A DNA stretch of 39,130 nt from Sphingobacteriaceae bacterium (lineage in GTDB: Bacteria > Bacteroidota > Bacteroidia > B-17B0 > Aurantibacillaceae): contig CANGGP010000029.1 of the NCBI GenBank assembly GCA_947453445.1, positions 1 to 39,130 of the forward strand. Direction: 5' to 3'. Below are positions 7,759 to 16,572 of the stretch, in pieces (positions within the stretch are counted from its first letter, which is position 1; each line of letters begins with the position of its first letter). The notes beneath the pieces are model-generated. The model had not been told where the DNA came from. It did no database searches and saw only the letters and a program-made list of their open reading frames with translations. The translations under genes and the position numbers were made by a program.

Positions 7759-9339
7759 TTATTCTTTCAAAAATTTTGCCATTTGGGCATTGATTGAAAT
7801 AAAATACATTCCTTTGCTTAAAGCCGAAACATCAAGTTGCACTTGCGCTTTATCTGCATTGATAATGATTGGCACACTCAATTCTTTTCCGCTGATATCA
7901 AATACTTTTGGTTTTGTTAACTTGTTGGCATTGGCAAAAGAAACATTTAATTGATTCGAGGCGGGATTAGGATACAAATTAATTTGTTGATCTTTTTCTA
8001 AGTTTGATAATCCTGTGAGGTTACAAAATTGGGTGATGTTGTTAACGATTACGGGTTCTGAAAGTACATAGGCATTTTGACCGTAAGGCACATTTACCAC
8101 ATAAGAGCCGGTGCTAATAACCGGAATGATTTGCGAGCTGCTGCCGGTGTTCCATTTATAATTACTTAAGCCGCTTTGTGCCTTTAAATATAAAACCCCT
8201 AGCGAATCGAAGCAAGTAACGGTGGGTTGTTGTATATCCCATGGCATGCTGGGATAATAAAACGATCGGTAACTGTAAAGGCCTGAATTTGGGAAACTCA
8301 AATTAAAAACTTCTTGTCCTAAACTATCCACCACATTAAAACACACCGAATTTGTATTGGTTGCACCATAATTAACCAAGGTTTGTTTATTAGGCAGGCG
8401 CTGTACATTGCCCATGGCGTTACTAAACATAAGACTGTCGTAAACATACGACCAAACCAATTTCGCTGTCATGGCTTCTTCATCTAATTCGTATTCGAGG
8501 GCTCTGGCAGGATGTGCATTAAAGTGGTTGCCATTGTCGAACAAAGTAATGTGTCCGTTTTTTAGTCGGCGTACATCATGTTGACCATAAAAAGGTGTGG
8601 TATCTCCCAATAAAGCAAATTGGTTGTATTTGCCGCCAAATCGCCACATTACGGCACCTGTTGTGCGGTTAATTTTGGTGATTTCGTTAAAATGACGCGA
8701 GGACATTAAAATATTTCCATCGGTATCAGGTTCTAAAGCGTTTGAATGGGTCCAATCAACAATATCAGAATCGTTTAACCAAAAGGGATCAGCTGAATCG
8801 AATTGAAAATGTGTATTGGCGTGCCAATTAAAATGAACAATGTTATTCGAATCGAGTTCTTGAATCACTGCGGCTTGCCATTTGGCGGTTGTGCTACCGG
8901 CGGCATGCGTGTGTTTAAACATGTGATAAGCACTTAAATCGGTAACTGTTGTTTCAATGCCCATAAGCAGATAATGGCCATTGGGTAATATAATTAAATC
9001 ATGTACATCAGTGTAATAACCTACCGTTGAAACCGTGTCGATGTTTTTAAACAAACTATCCATCACAATAAAATAGTTATGGAAAGAATCAAAGTAGCTT
9101 ACTTTGCCATTTTTGTGCTTTTTAAAATCAAAGGTTCTGTAGGTTGGAAAGCTTCGGTAAAAAACCATGTCACCATCTCCATCCACCAAATACTGATCTG
9201 AATTGGCTTGTGTGAATCTGATGGGCGCAAACATATAATAACCTTTGGGTGCCTGATTGGTTACGGTAACAGAATAGGCAGGGGCTTGGGCAAATACTTG
9301 TTGGCAAAAAAACAAAAAAACGAAGCTGAGTTGTTTCAT
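7759..9339 (-). CDS. Secreted arylsulfotransferase-like (ASST) propeller protein with T9SS type A sorting domain
   Basis: This 526-residue protein has a signal peptide (1-18, ending FAQ). Its repeats resemble the arylsulfotransferase propeller: 'DVHDLIILPNGHYLLMG' (about 112-128), 'DIVDWTHSNALEPDTDGNIL' (about 193-212), 'TGAVMWRFGG' (about 228-237) and 'GQHDVRRLKNGHITLFDNG' (about 253-271). The histidines within these segments are candidates for the active site. The last roughly 80 residues ('LYPNPASNQ' onward) are a type A sorting domain. ASST enzymes transfer sulfate between aryl donors and acceptors, but members of this branch in Bacteroidota are not characterised. It is monocistronic, with its own -7 box at 9405-9412. 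Confidence 0.8.
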   Translation of the reverse strand: MKQLSFVFLFFCQQVFAQAPAYSVTVTNQAPKGYYMFAPIRFTQANSDQYLVDGDGDMVFYRSFPTYRTFDFKKHKNGKVSYFDSFHNYFIVMDSLFKNIDTVSTVGYYTDVHDLIILPNGHYLLMGIETTVTDLSAYHMFKHTHAAGSTTAKWQAAVIQELDSNNIVHFNWHANTHFQFDSADPFWLNDSDIVDWTHSNALEPDTDGNILMSSRHFNEITKINRTTGAVMWRFGGKYNQFALLGDTTPFYGQHDVRRLKNGHITLFDNGNHFNAHPARALEYELDEEAMTAKLVWSYVYDSLMFSNAMGNVQRLPNKQTLVNYGATNTNSVCFNVVDSLGQEVFNLSFPNSGLYSYRSFYYPSMPWDIQQPTVTCFDSLGVLYLKAQSGLSNYKWNTGSSSQIIPVISTGSYVVNVPYGQNAYVLSEPVIVNNITQFCNLTGLSNLEKDQQINLYPNPASNQLNVSFANANKLTKPKVFDISGKELSVPIIINADKAQVQLDVSALSKGMYFISINAQMAKFLKE

Positions 9340-9404
9340 GGATTAATTTGATTTAATGGTTGTTAAACTTTGATGCTAAATGTGCATTGAAGTTTAATTG
9401 TTTT

Positions 9405-9412
9405 CAAAGTTA
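9405..9412 (-). promoter_or_regulatory. Candidate -7 box (TAACTTTG) for the ASST-like gene
   Basis: On the minus strand the bases read TAACTTTG, an exact TAnnTTTG match, about 65 bases before the start at 9339. The -33 element is weak. It is arranged divergently with the promoter at 9477-9507. Confidence 0.45.
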
Positions 9413-9476
9413 GATTAATTACTTGAATGAAAAAGTACAGTACCGTATAAAAAGACATGATACACCTTTTTTTTAA

Positions 9477-9507
9477 CTTGTTTAAAACATAATATGCTTT
9501 AAATTTG
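9477..9507 (+). promoter_or_regulatory. Promoter of the secreted dienelactone hydrolase-like gene
   Basis: CTTG (9477-9480), 19 bases and TAAATTTG (9500-9507) match the Bacteroidota promoter at all but one defined base. The predicted leader is about 20 bases before the ATG at 9534. Confidence 0.6.
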
Positions 9508-9533
9508 TTTAAATCATACTAACGATACATCTC

Positions 9534-10376
9534 ATGATAAAAAAAGGAATTTTATTTGTTGCAGCAGTTTTTGTAACAAAATTGACAATGGCGCAAGGCA
9601 GCTGTTGTATGAAAAGCAATTCAGGTGAAGCATTTGCCATGTTAACACACAACAAACAATTTGTGGCGGCACACCTTGATCCAAAACCGTTTGCCTTGGA
9701 AAATCCCATGGGGCAAGACATTTCGGTTAAATCGAGCGATGGTCAAGATGCCCACGCCTATGAAATTAAGGCCGCCAAGCCAAGTAAAAATTATGTGCTT
9801 GTGTTTCACGAATGGTGGGGTTTGAACGATTATATAAAACAAGAGGCAGAGCGCATTTATAAAAACCTTGGCGATGTAAACGTGATTGCCATAGATTTAT
9901 ACGATCGCAAAGTGGCAACGGTAAAGGATTCGGCGGCAAAATACATGCAAAGTGTAAATGCCGAAAGGGCACAAAAAATTATCCAAGCAGTGCTTGCATA
10001 CATGGGTAACGATGTAAAAGTGGCCACCATTGGTTGGTGCTTTGGCGGTGGCTGGAGCATGCAAGCATCATTGTTGGCTGAGAAAAAAAGCAAAGCCTGT
10101 GTGATGTATTACGGTATGCCTGAAGATAAAATGGAAAAAATTAAAACTTTAAATCCTCCTGTATTATTTATTTGGCCTGAGTTAGATCAGTGGATCAACA
10201 AAGACATTGTATCGAAATTTGAAGCCAATATGAAAACTGCAAAAAAAACATTAACCGTTAAACAATACAATGCCAATCATGCCTTCGCAAATCCAAGCAA
10301 TCCTATTTACAACAAAGAATTTGCCGACGATGCCTTTGCGCATGCCATGACTTTTATTAAAGCCAATTTAAAATAA
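9534..10376 (+). CDS. Exported dienelactone hydrolase-family alpha/beta hydrolase
   Basis: This 280-residue protein has a signal peptide (1-21, ending 'LTMAQ') and a hydrolase fold at about 60-280. The dienelactone hydrolase triad is visible: nucleophile Cys169 in 'GWCFGG', Asp218 in 'PELDQW' and His249 in 'NANHAF'. Glu93 in 'FHEWWGL' is the conserved family glutamate. Classic dienelactone hydrolases are cytoplasmic enzymes of chloroaromatic degradation, so the export signal is notable and a different periplasmic ester or lactone substrate is likely. A Cys-Cys pair follows the cleavage site, but I do not see a convincing lipobox. It is monocistronic, with its own promoter and strong terminator. 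Confidence 0.85.
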   Translation: MIKKGILFVAAVFVTKLTMAQGSCCMKSNSGEAFAMLTHNKQFVAAHLDPKPFALENPMGQDISVKSSDGQDAHAYEIKAAKPSKNYVLVFHEWWGLNDYIKQEAERIYKNLGDVNVIAIDLYDRKVATVKDSAAKYMQSVNAERAQKIIQAVLAYMGNDVKVATIGWCFGGGWSMQASLLAEKKSKACVMYYGMPEDKMEKIKTLNPPVLFIWPELDQWINKDIVSKFEANMKTAKKTLTVKQYNANHAFANPSNPIYNKEFADDAFAHAMTFIKANLK

Positions 10377-10393
10377 AGCTATTTCATTTTTTT

Positions 10394-10427
10394 AAAGCTG
10401 TTTCGAAAAAGAAACAGCTTTTTTTTT
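10394..10427 (+). terminator. Rho-independent terminator after the hydrolase gene
   Basis: AAAGCTGTTTC (10394-10404), loop GAAAAA and GAAACAGCTTT (10411-10421) form a perfect 11-bp stem followed by a run of T to 10427. It ends transcription 18 bases after the stop codon. Confidence 0.92.
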
Positions 10428-10506
10428 GCCTTTTCGACTGCTAAAAACAATTCACAAATTGTTTAAAATTAGCCTTTAGATGTAAGTTTAGTTTGCGCTT
10501 CAACAT

Positions 10507-10514
10507 TAACTTTG
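10507..10514 (+). promoter_or_regulatory. -7 box (TAACTTTG) of trxB; decides the start codon
   Basis: TAACTTTG matches TAnnTTTG exactly. An in-frame ATG at 10512 lies within the box and so cannot be on the transcript. The next ATG, at 10533, is the likely start, giving a leader of about 13 bases. Confidence 0.6.
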
Positions 10515-10532
10515 CATCCTAAAATTTTTACT

Positions 10533-11477
10533 ATGCAAAATTCAGAACATATACATTGTTTGATTATTGGTTCAGGTCCTGCCGGCTACACAGCCGCAAT
10601 TTATGCTGCACGTGCCGATTTAAAGCCGGTTTTATATACAGGTTTAACGCCCGGCGGGCAATTAACTGAAACCACCGAAGTGGATAATTTTCCCGGCTAT
10701 CCAAAAGGGGTAACGGGTCCGGTGTTAATGGAAGATTTAAAAGCCCAAGCTGAGCGTTTTGGCACCCAAGTGCGATTTGGCATGGTTACCAAAGCTGATT
10801 TAAACTGTACACCCAAAAAAGTGTGGGTGGATGACACAATTGAATTAACCGCTGATACAGTAATTATTTCAACCGGTGCAAGTGCCAAGTGGTTAGGACT
10901 TGAAAATGAAACCCGTTTAAGAATGAATGCCGGGGGTGTAAGTGCTTGTGCTGTGTGTGACGGTTTTTTCTTTAAAGGTCAGGAAGTGGCCATTGTAGGC
11001 GCAGGCGATACTGCTGCTGAAGAAGCCACCTATTTGTCGAAGTTGTGTAAAAAAGTATACATGATTGTTCGTCGTGATCAAATGCGTGCCAGTAAAGCCA
11101 TGCAGCGTAGGGTTGAAACCACAGCCAACATCGAAATTCTTTGGAATTCAGAAACTGCAGATATTTTAGGAAAAGAAACTGTTGAAGGAGTTGTGGTGAA
11201 AAATAGCAACGACGGCAGCTTAAAAACTTTGAACGTAACCGGCTTTTTTGTGGCCATTGGTCACAAACCAAACACCGATATCTTTAAGGGTCAATTAAAC
11301 ATGGATGATCAAGGCTACTTGGTGGTTCAAGCGGGTAGCACCCGTACCAATATTGAAGGGGTTTTTGCCGTGGGCGATTGCGCCGATAAAACCTACCGTC
11401 AGGCAGTTACAGCCGCTGGTAGTGGTTGTATGGGCGCCTTAGATGCCGAGCGTTACTTGGCTACTTTGGGGCATTGA
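10533..11477 (+). CDS. trxB: Thioredoxin reductase (NADPH)
   Basis: This 314-residue FAD enzyme transfers electrons from NADPH to thioredoxin in the cytoplasm. It shows the FAD motif 'GSGPAG' (13-18), 'TPGGQLTETTEVDNFPG', the redox centre Cys139-Ala-Val-Cys142 (commonly CATC in this family), the NADPH motif 'GAGDTA' (156-161) and the C-terminal FAD motif 'FAVGDCAD'. The length is normal. The 10533 start is preferred because the upstream ATG falls in the -7 box and residue 1 is then close to the first beta strand. A small charged gene follows after 53 bases. Confidence 0.95.
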   Translation: MQNSEHIHCLIIGSGPAGYTAAIYAARADLKPVLYTGLTPGGQLTETTEVDNFPGYPKGVTGPVLMEDLKAQAERFGTQVRFGMVTKADLNCTPKKVWVDDTIELTADTVIISTGASAKWLGLENETRLRMNAGGVSACAVCDGFFFKGQEVAIVGAGDTAAEEATYLSKLCKKVYMIVRRDQMRASKAMQRRVETTANIEILWNSETADILGKETVEGVVVKNSNDGSLKTLNVTGFFVAIGHKPNTDIFKGQLNMDDQGYLVVQAGSTRTNIEGVFAVGDCADKTYRQAVTAAGSGCMGALDAERYLATLGH

Positions 11478-11530
11478 TAAAAGGATTTGAATTGCAAGAA
11501 TAATGTTTATCTTGCGTATTTAAATTCATT

Positions 11531-11764
11531 ATGGTGAAAGCTAAATCCACGCAAAAAACAAGCGGTAAAAAAGAATCTATTGACCTTCGTGAAGATTTGA
11601 AAGATTTTAAGAACACTAAAAAATCGATTCAAGCTTTAATGAAAGTGAAACAAGACAATAAGCTGAAAGGTGAATCGGATGCAGCGCAGAAGAGTGCCTT
11701 GAAAAAAATCGAAGACAAAGCCATCTCTTCTTTGGATAAACTCTTTAAAGGCAAAAGCAAATAA
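11531..11764 (+). CDS. Small, highly charged hypothetical protein
   Basis: This 77-residue protein is rich in Lys, Asp, Glu and Ser and has almost no aromatic residues. It has a basic N-terminus ('MVKAKSTQKTSGKK') and predicted helical stretches ('LREDLKDFKNTKKSIQALMK'). It has no signal peptide or membrane segment. I do not recognise a family. The composition suggests a cytosolic, possibly nucleic-acid- or ribosome-associated protein, but that is only a guess. It lies 53 bases after trxB and may be read through from it. Confidence 0.65.
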   Translation: MVKAKSTQKTSGKKESIDLREDLKDFKNTKKSIQALMKVKQDNKLKGESDAAQKSALKKIEDKAISSLDKLFKGKSK

Positions 11765-11780
11765 TTTTGTCTACTTTTTA

Positions 11781-11788
11781 TACATTTG
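11781..11788 (+). promoter_or_regulatory. Possible -7 box (TACATTTG) upstream of the TraB-domain operon
   Basis: This exact TAnnTTTG match lies 81 bases before the start at 11870. A nearer 7/8 match, TATGTTTA, is at 11846-11853. Neither has a good -33 element at standard spacing, so the promoter position is uncertain. Confidence 0.3.
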
Positions 11789-11869
11789 GCCATCATAAAA
11801 AGACTTAAAAATTGTTTGTACAAGCCATAACACAAATAAAATTGTTATGTTTATGTTGAATTTAGGGAT

Positions 11870-14800
11870 ATGAGGCAGTTTCTTATTATTTTATTATTTC
11901 CGGTTTTAATTTTTGCACAAAAATCCCAACGTTATCCCAGTTTATTATGGAAAATTTCGGGTAATGGTATAAAAAAACCATCCTACTTGTACGGCACCAT
12001 GCACGTGAGTAATAAATTGGCATTTAACTTATCGGAACAATTTTTCGAAGCTTTACAAAGTGTTGAAGTGGTTGGCTTAGAAACGAACCCGGGTGAGTGG
12101 CTCGATGGCATGGAACATACCGGCGAATTGTCGGAATTAAATCGTTTTAGGCCAACAGCTTTAAGTGCCAATTTTTATGAAAGTGCCTTTAAGCCTAATT
12201 TGGCAGATAGGCGCATGCTGCAAGGTATTTTAAGTTATGATCCGGATATTATTGATGGTTTGTTATACCGACAAAACAAACAAAGTCAAAACTTTGAAGT
12301 GAGCACATACATCGACTTATTCATTTTTCAAAGTGCAGCCAAGTTGAATAAAAAAATCATCAGTCTCGAAAGTTTTGGTATGTCAGAAATTAAAGCCCGA
12401 TTGGCAGCTATACCTGATTCGGGTGAAACAAATAATTACGGTGATAGGAATGCCTATTTAACTTTCCAAAAAATTGAAGATGCTTACCGTGAAGGTGATT
12501 TGGATTTACTCGACAGCTTGAGCAAACTCACCGGAAGTAAAAACAACCAACGTTATTTAATTGATGATAGAAACGATTTTTTTGTCAATACCATTGATTC
12601 AGTTTTAAAAAACCAAAGTATCTTTTCAGGGGTAGGTGCGGCGCATTTACCGGGCAAACATGGCTTAATTGAATTGCTTCGATTAAAGGGTTACAAAGTG
12701 GAGCCTGTGTTTCCGAGTATTACCAAACGCAGTCACAAACGCCGTGAAGAATTAGATGCAATAGTAAAACCCGTTACTTTTCAAAAACAATACGCCGTTG
12801 ATTCTATTTTTTCGGTGCAAGTACCGGGAAAATTATACAGCTTGGTAAATCTTGAAAATTTAAAATACCAAATCAATGCCGATATGGTAAATGGAAGTTT
12901 TTACACCATTGTTCGTTTAAATTATTTTGGTCCACTGGCTCATTTAAGCGCCAATCAAATTGTGGTGAAATTAGACAGTTTGGTGTTTGAAAATATACCG
13001 GGTCGCATTGTTAAACACAATGCCATTGAATCAAACAACGGTATTAAGGGAATTGAAATTATCAATGAAACACGCTCGGGCGATTTACAGCACTATCAGA
13101 TATTTGTAACCGACATGGAAGTGATTTTGTTTAAGTTGGGCGGAAAAAATGCTTATGCCACCGGCAGTGAAGCAAAACAATTTTTTAATTCCATCAGCTT
13201 TAAATCGGCCTCTACGCGTGTGGTTGATTTTGTGCCGCCTACCAAAGGTTTTACCGTTAAATTACCGGCCAATTATGTGTATACCAAAAATGATAATTCT
13301 TCATTATTGGGTTTGGTAGAAGATTTATATGCATATGATTTGAACAACAAATTGTATTATGGCGTAAAACAAGTGGTGTACAATGATTTTAATTATTTGG
13401 AACAAGACACTTTTGAGCTGAACCAATTGGCCAAGCGCAGTTTATTGAATTACGGCTTTACCATTACACCCTCATGCAGTATTACCATCGAACAAGGATA
13501 TCCCGGTATACTCCTAAGCGGTAAAAATGTTTTTGGTGAATTTTTAAGCGGAAAAATTATCATCAAAGGTGTTCACTATTATTTTCAATACCTCATTGGT
13601 AATAAAGAGAAGCAGTTTGAAACTGATTTTATGAAATCATTCAAACTAACACAGTTTGCCTATGTGAATACATTGAAAGACATCACTGATAAGGAGTTTT
13701 GTTTTAAAGCCAAAGATGAAGTATCGGAGGATGCACTGAGTAAATTTAATGAAGCCCTTACAAAAGCTTATGAAAAGGCTTTACCCAAACAAGTTATTGC
13801 CAATGATTATGATTACCGCAGTTCGGCAAAATATTATTATTCACCCTCAAGCAATGAATATGTGAATTTAATTTTTGAAAAGTACAATAATTATGATTTT
13901 CGCGATAGCACTGAAATGGCAAAAAAGGTGGATGAAACCATTAAAAACACCACCAGTTTATATGTGACCGGTAAAAACATCAGTTTTAAAAATGGCGTTT
14001 ACAAGTACGAGTGCAGACTAAGAGATACTGCCACCACGCGTGCCATTGCCATGAAGTTAATTTATAAACATGGCATTTCGGTTGAACTTACTGCACCATA
14101 CGATACCATTGGTGGCATGCACGGATGGATGAAGGGTTTTTACGATTCTTTTACCTTAACCGATACACTTTTAGGGAAAAATTTATTTCAAAATAAATTC
14201 GATTTACTCTTAAACGATTTAAGAAGCAACGATACCACCATTCGCGCAGCTGCAAACAATTCATTGCGCAATGCCGTGGTGATGGACAAGGCTTACCTCA
14301 ATGGTTTTGTGCATTTTTTGGGGCAAAGTAATTTAAGCGACATTAATGAAGACAGCAGAGCACAATTGTTTGTGAATGGCGGCACTTTAAAAAGTGAAAG
14401 AATTATTGAGCCCTATAAAAAATTATATAAACAATACACCGATAGTTTTTATTTGCAATTGTGTTTATTAAAAGGATTGGGTTTGCTGAAAACGCAAAAT
14501 TCTTATAACACATTTTTAAATTTATTGATGAGCGAAACCCCATTATTGGGAAATGAATCAACCATTGATGATGTGTTTTGGGTTTTGCATGATTCATTGC
14601 CTTTGTGTAAATCATTCTTCCCGCAAATATTAAAATTAACCCGATACGACGAATACAAAGCTTCGGTTTATTCTTTGCTGTCGGATTTGTTGCACCACAA
14701 TTTAATGTCTTACAATGTTTATTTGGCTTACAAAGAACAAATATTGGATGATGCTTTTTTAAATGTAAAACGCTTCAATCCTTATGCCTCTAAAATAATT

Positions 14801-15586
14801 GGGCAAACCGATAATGTATTTGACCGCTTGGATAAAAACGATCGTGAAACTGCCGAAAACTTAAAATTAAGTTTAGAAAGTTTCGACAGCAATGTGTTGA
14901 ATAGAAATATGGGCGTAGCAGGCAAGTATGATTTTTACCGTCGTCCGAAATTAATTGATTACGCTATTATTTTGGCCCCATATTATAAAACAGATGAAAA
15001 AGTAAAACAATATTTCGCCAAGTTGTCGAAAATTAAATCCCAAAGCATTGCCATGCCTTTGTTGTTGGTAGGTTTAAAACACAATATCGTGGTTAACGAT
15101 TCATTAAAAAATGTTTATTGGAAAAACAATTTCACCAAAACCTATTTTTACAGTGAACTTGAAAAGGAAAATTTATTATCGCACTTCAATACCAATAACA
15201 TTAGTCAAAGGGCTTTGGTTGAATCGTTGTTAAGCAGCGAATACCAACTATCGAAATATTACGCATCAAATGGGCAAAAAATAAAATCGGATACCATTTC
15301 TTTGGTGGATGTGATGTACATTGAAAATAAGTACCAAAAAGGCGAGTTGTACATTTATCGCAAGCCACAAGTAAAATCAGAATCAGAGGCCTGGATGATT
15401 GTGTTTGTGCCTAAAACCAAAGAAAAACCAACCACCAACTTATCATTGATTTCGGCCAATTATTTCATCGACCCTAGTTTAAGTCAAAAAGAAAATTTAC
15501 AAAATTTAGCCGATTACTTTAGCATACGTTACCGCGCGAGGGCCGGAGAATATTTTGATAACAATCAACAGGAAACAGAAAATTAA
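11870..15586 (+). CDS. Giant exported protein with N-terminal TraB/GumN (TIKI-like) domain
   Basis: This 1238-residue protein has a signal peptide (1-17, ending 'LIFAQ'). Residues about 25-285 match the TraB/GumN family (PF01963), related to TIKI metalloproteases and the EreA/ChaN group. Visible motifs are 'YGTMHVS' (41-47, the GxxH motif), 'GLETNP' (69-74), 'YIDLFIF' (147-153) and 'GVGAAHLPGKHGL' (254-266). Ordinary TraB/GumN proteins are only about 300 residues. The remaining roughly 950 residues are not recognised: a mixed region to about 730, then a mostly alpha-helical, HEAT-like part. It begins a run with very short gaps (17, 6 and 10 bases) into MoxR, a small acidic protein and fumarylacetoacetase. 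Peptidase activity is possible but not shown. Confidence 0.75.
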   Translation: MRQFLIILLFPVLIFAQKSQRYPSLLWKISGNGIKKPSYLYGTMHVSNKLAFNLSEQFFEALQSVEVVGLETNPGEWLDGMEHTGELSELNRFRPTALSANFYESAFKPNLADRRMLQGILSYDPDIIDGLLYRQNKQSQNFEVSTYIDLFIFQSAAKLNKKIISLESFGMSEIKARLAAIPDSGETNNYGDRNAYLTFQKIEDAYREGDLDLLDSLSKLTGSKNNQRYLIDDRNDFFVNTIDSVLKNQSIFSGVGAAHLPGKHGLIELLRLKGYKVEPVFPSITKRSHKRREELDAIVKPVTFQKQYAVDSIFSVQVPGKLYSLVNLENLKYQINADMVNGSFYTIVRLNYFGPLAHLSANQIVVKLDSLVFENIPGRIVKHNAIESNNGIKGIEIINETRSGDLQHYQIFVTDMEVILFKLGGKNAYATGSEAKQFFNSISFKSASTRVVDFVPPTKGFTVKLPANYVYTKNDNSSLLGLVEDLYAYDLNNKLYYGVKQVVYNDFNYLEQDTFELNQLAKRSLLNYGFTITPSCSITIEQGYPGILLSGKNVFGEFLSGKIIIKGVHYYFQYLIGNKEKQFETDFMKSFKLTQFAYVNTLKDITDKEFCFKAKDEVSEDALSKFNEALTKAYEKALPKQVIANDYDYRSSAKYYYSPSSNEYVNLIFEKYNNYDFRDSTEMAKKVDETIKNTTSLYVTGKNISFKNGVYKYECRLRDTATTRAIAMKLIYKHGISVELTAPYDTIGGMHGWMKGFYDSFTLTDTLLGKNLFQNKFDLLLNDLRSNDTTIRAAANNSLRNAVVMDKAYLNGFVHFLGQSNLSDINEDSRAQLFVNGGTLKSERIIEPYKKLYKQYTDSFYLQLCLLKGLGLLKTQNSYNTFLNLLMSETPLLGNESTIDDVFWVLHDSLPLCKSFFPQILKLTRYDEYKASVYSLLSDLLHHNLMSYNVYLAYKEQILDDAFLNVKRFNPYASKIIGQTDNVFDRLDKNDRETAENLKLSLESFDSNVLNRNMGVAGKYDFYRRPKLIDYAIILAPYYKTDEKVKQYFAKLSKIKSQSIAMPLLLVGLKHNIVVNDSLKNVYWKNNFTKTYFYSELEKENLLSHFNTNNISQRALVESLLSSEYQLSKYYASNGQKIKSDTISLVDVMYIENKYQKGELYIYRKPQVKSESEAWMIVFVPKTKEKPTTNLSLISANYFIDPSLSQKENLQNLADYFSIRYRARAGEYFDNNQQETEN

Positions 15587-15603
15587 ATTGTTTTGAGCAG
15601 ACC

Positions 15604-16566
15604 ATGAGATACAACAGTGATACCGAAGCCTTACAGGACTTCATCAAAAAATACAATCAATTAAACACTGAAATAAGTAAGGTAATTGTGGGGCAGGAGG
15701 AAACCATTCAAAATGTTTTGATTTCCATTTTTAGCAAGGGCCATTGTTTATTGGTTGGTGTTCCAGGATTGGCCAAAACGCTTTTGGTGAATACCATTGC
15801 CGATGCATTGGGCTTAAGTTTTAACCGCATTCAATTCACACCCGATCTTATGCCAAGTGATATCATTGGCAGCGAAGTATTGGATGAACACCGTAATTTT
15901 AAATTCATCAAAGGTCCTTTGTTTTCGAACATTATTTTGGCCGATGAAATTAACCGCACCCCGCCTAAAACACAAGCCGCTTTGTTAGAGGCCATGCAAG
16001 AACGACAAGTTACTGCCGCCGGGGTGAAATACCATTTAGATAATCCGTTTTTTGTTTTGGCCACCCAAAACCCCATTGAGCAAGAAGGTACATATCCTTT
16101 GCCTGAGGCACAATTAGACCGATTTATGTTTAACGTGTGGCTCGATTACCCTAATTTTGCAGAAGAGCTTCAGGTGGTGAAGTTAACCACCGCCAACTTA
16201 AAGGTGCAGTTAAATAAAGTATTAAATGCCGAAGAAATCGTTTTCTTTCAAGATTTGATTCGTAAAATTCCGGTGGCAGATAACGTAATTGAGTATGCCG
16301 TAAAACTGGTCAACAAAACACGTTTAAATTCAGAGTTTTCATCCGACATCAGTAAAAAATATTTGCAATGGGGTGCCGGTCCGCGCGCCTCGCAATATTT
16401 AATAATCGGCGCCAAATGCCATGCCGCCATTCACGGCAAATACAGTCCGGATATTGAAGACGTGAAGGCTATTGCCATACCTATATTGCGACATCGCGTG
16501 GTGTTGAATTATAAAGCAGAAGCTGAAAATATTTCGGTGGAAGAAATTATCAAACAATTAATGTAG
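15604..16566 (+). CDS. MoxR-family AAA+ ATPase
   Basis: This 320-residue protein has Walker A 'GVPGLAKT' (52-59), Walker B 'ILADEINR' (111-118), sensor region 'VLATQNP' and 'LPEAQLDRFMFNVWLDYP', all typical of MoxR ATPases. MoxR proteins act as chaperone-like ATPases, usually with DUF58 and VWA-domain partners encoded next door. Here there is no DUF58 or VWA gene: the neighbours are a TraB/GumN giant (17 bases upstream) and a small acidic helical protein (6 bases downstream). The ATPase core looks complete. Confidence 0.92.
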   Translation: MRYNSDTEALQDFIKKYNQLNTEISKVIVGQEETIQNVLISIFSKGHCLLVGVPGLAKTLLVNTIADALGLSFNRIQFTPDLMPSDIIGSEVLDEHRNFKFIKGPLFSNIILADEINRTPPKTQAALLEAMQERQVTAAGVKYHLDNPFFVLATQNPIEQEGTYPLPEAQLDRFMFNVWLDYPNFAEELQVVKLTTANLKVQLNKVLNAEEIVFFQDLIRKIPVADNVIEYAVKLVNKTRLNSEFSSDISKKYLQWGAGPRASQYLIIGAKCHAAIHGKYSPDIEDVKAIAIPILRHRVVLNYKAEAENISVEEIIKQLM

Positions 16567-16572
16567 TTAAAA

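Noticed and set aside
10512-10532. Upstream ATG for trxB
   Set aside because: It falls within the exact -7 box TAACTTTG, so it would not be transcribed.
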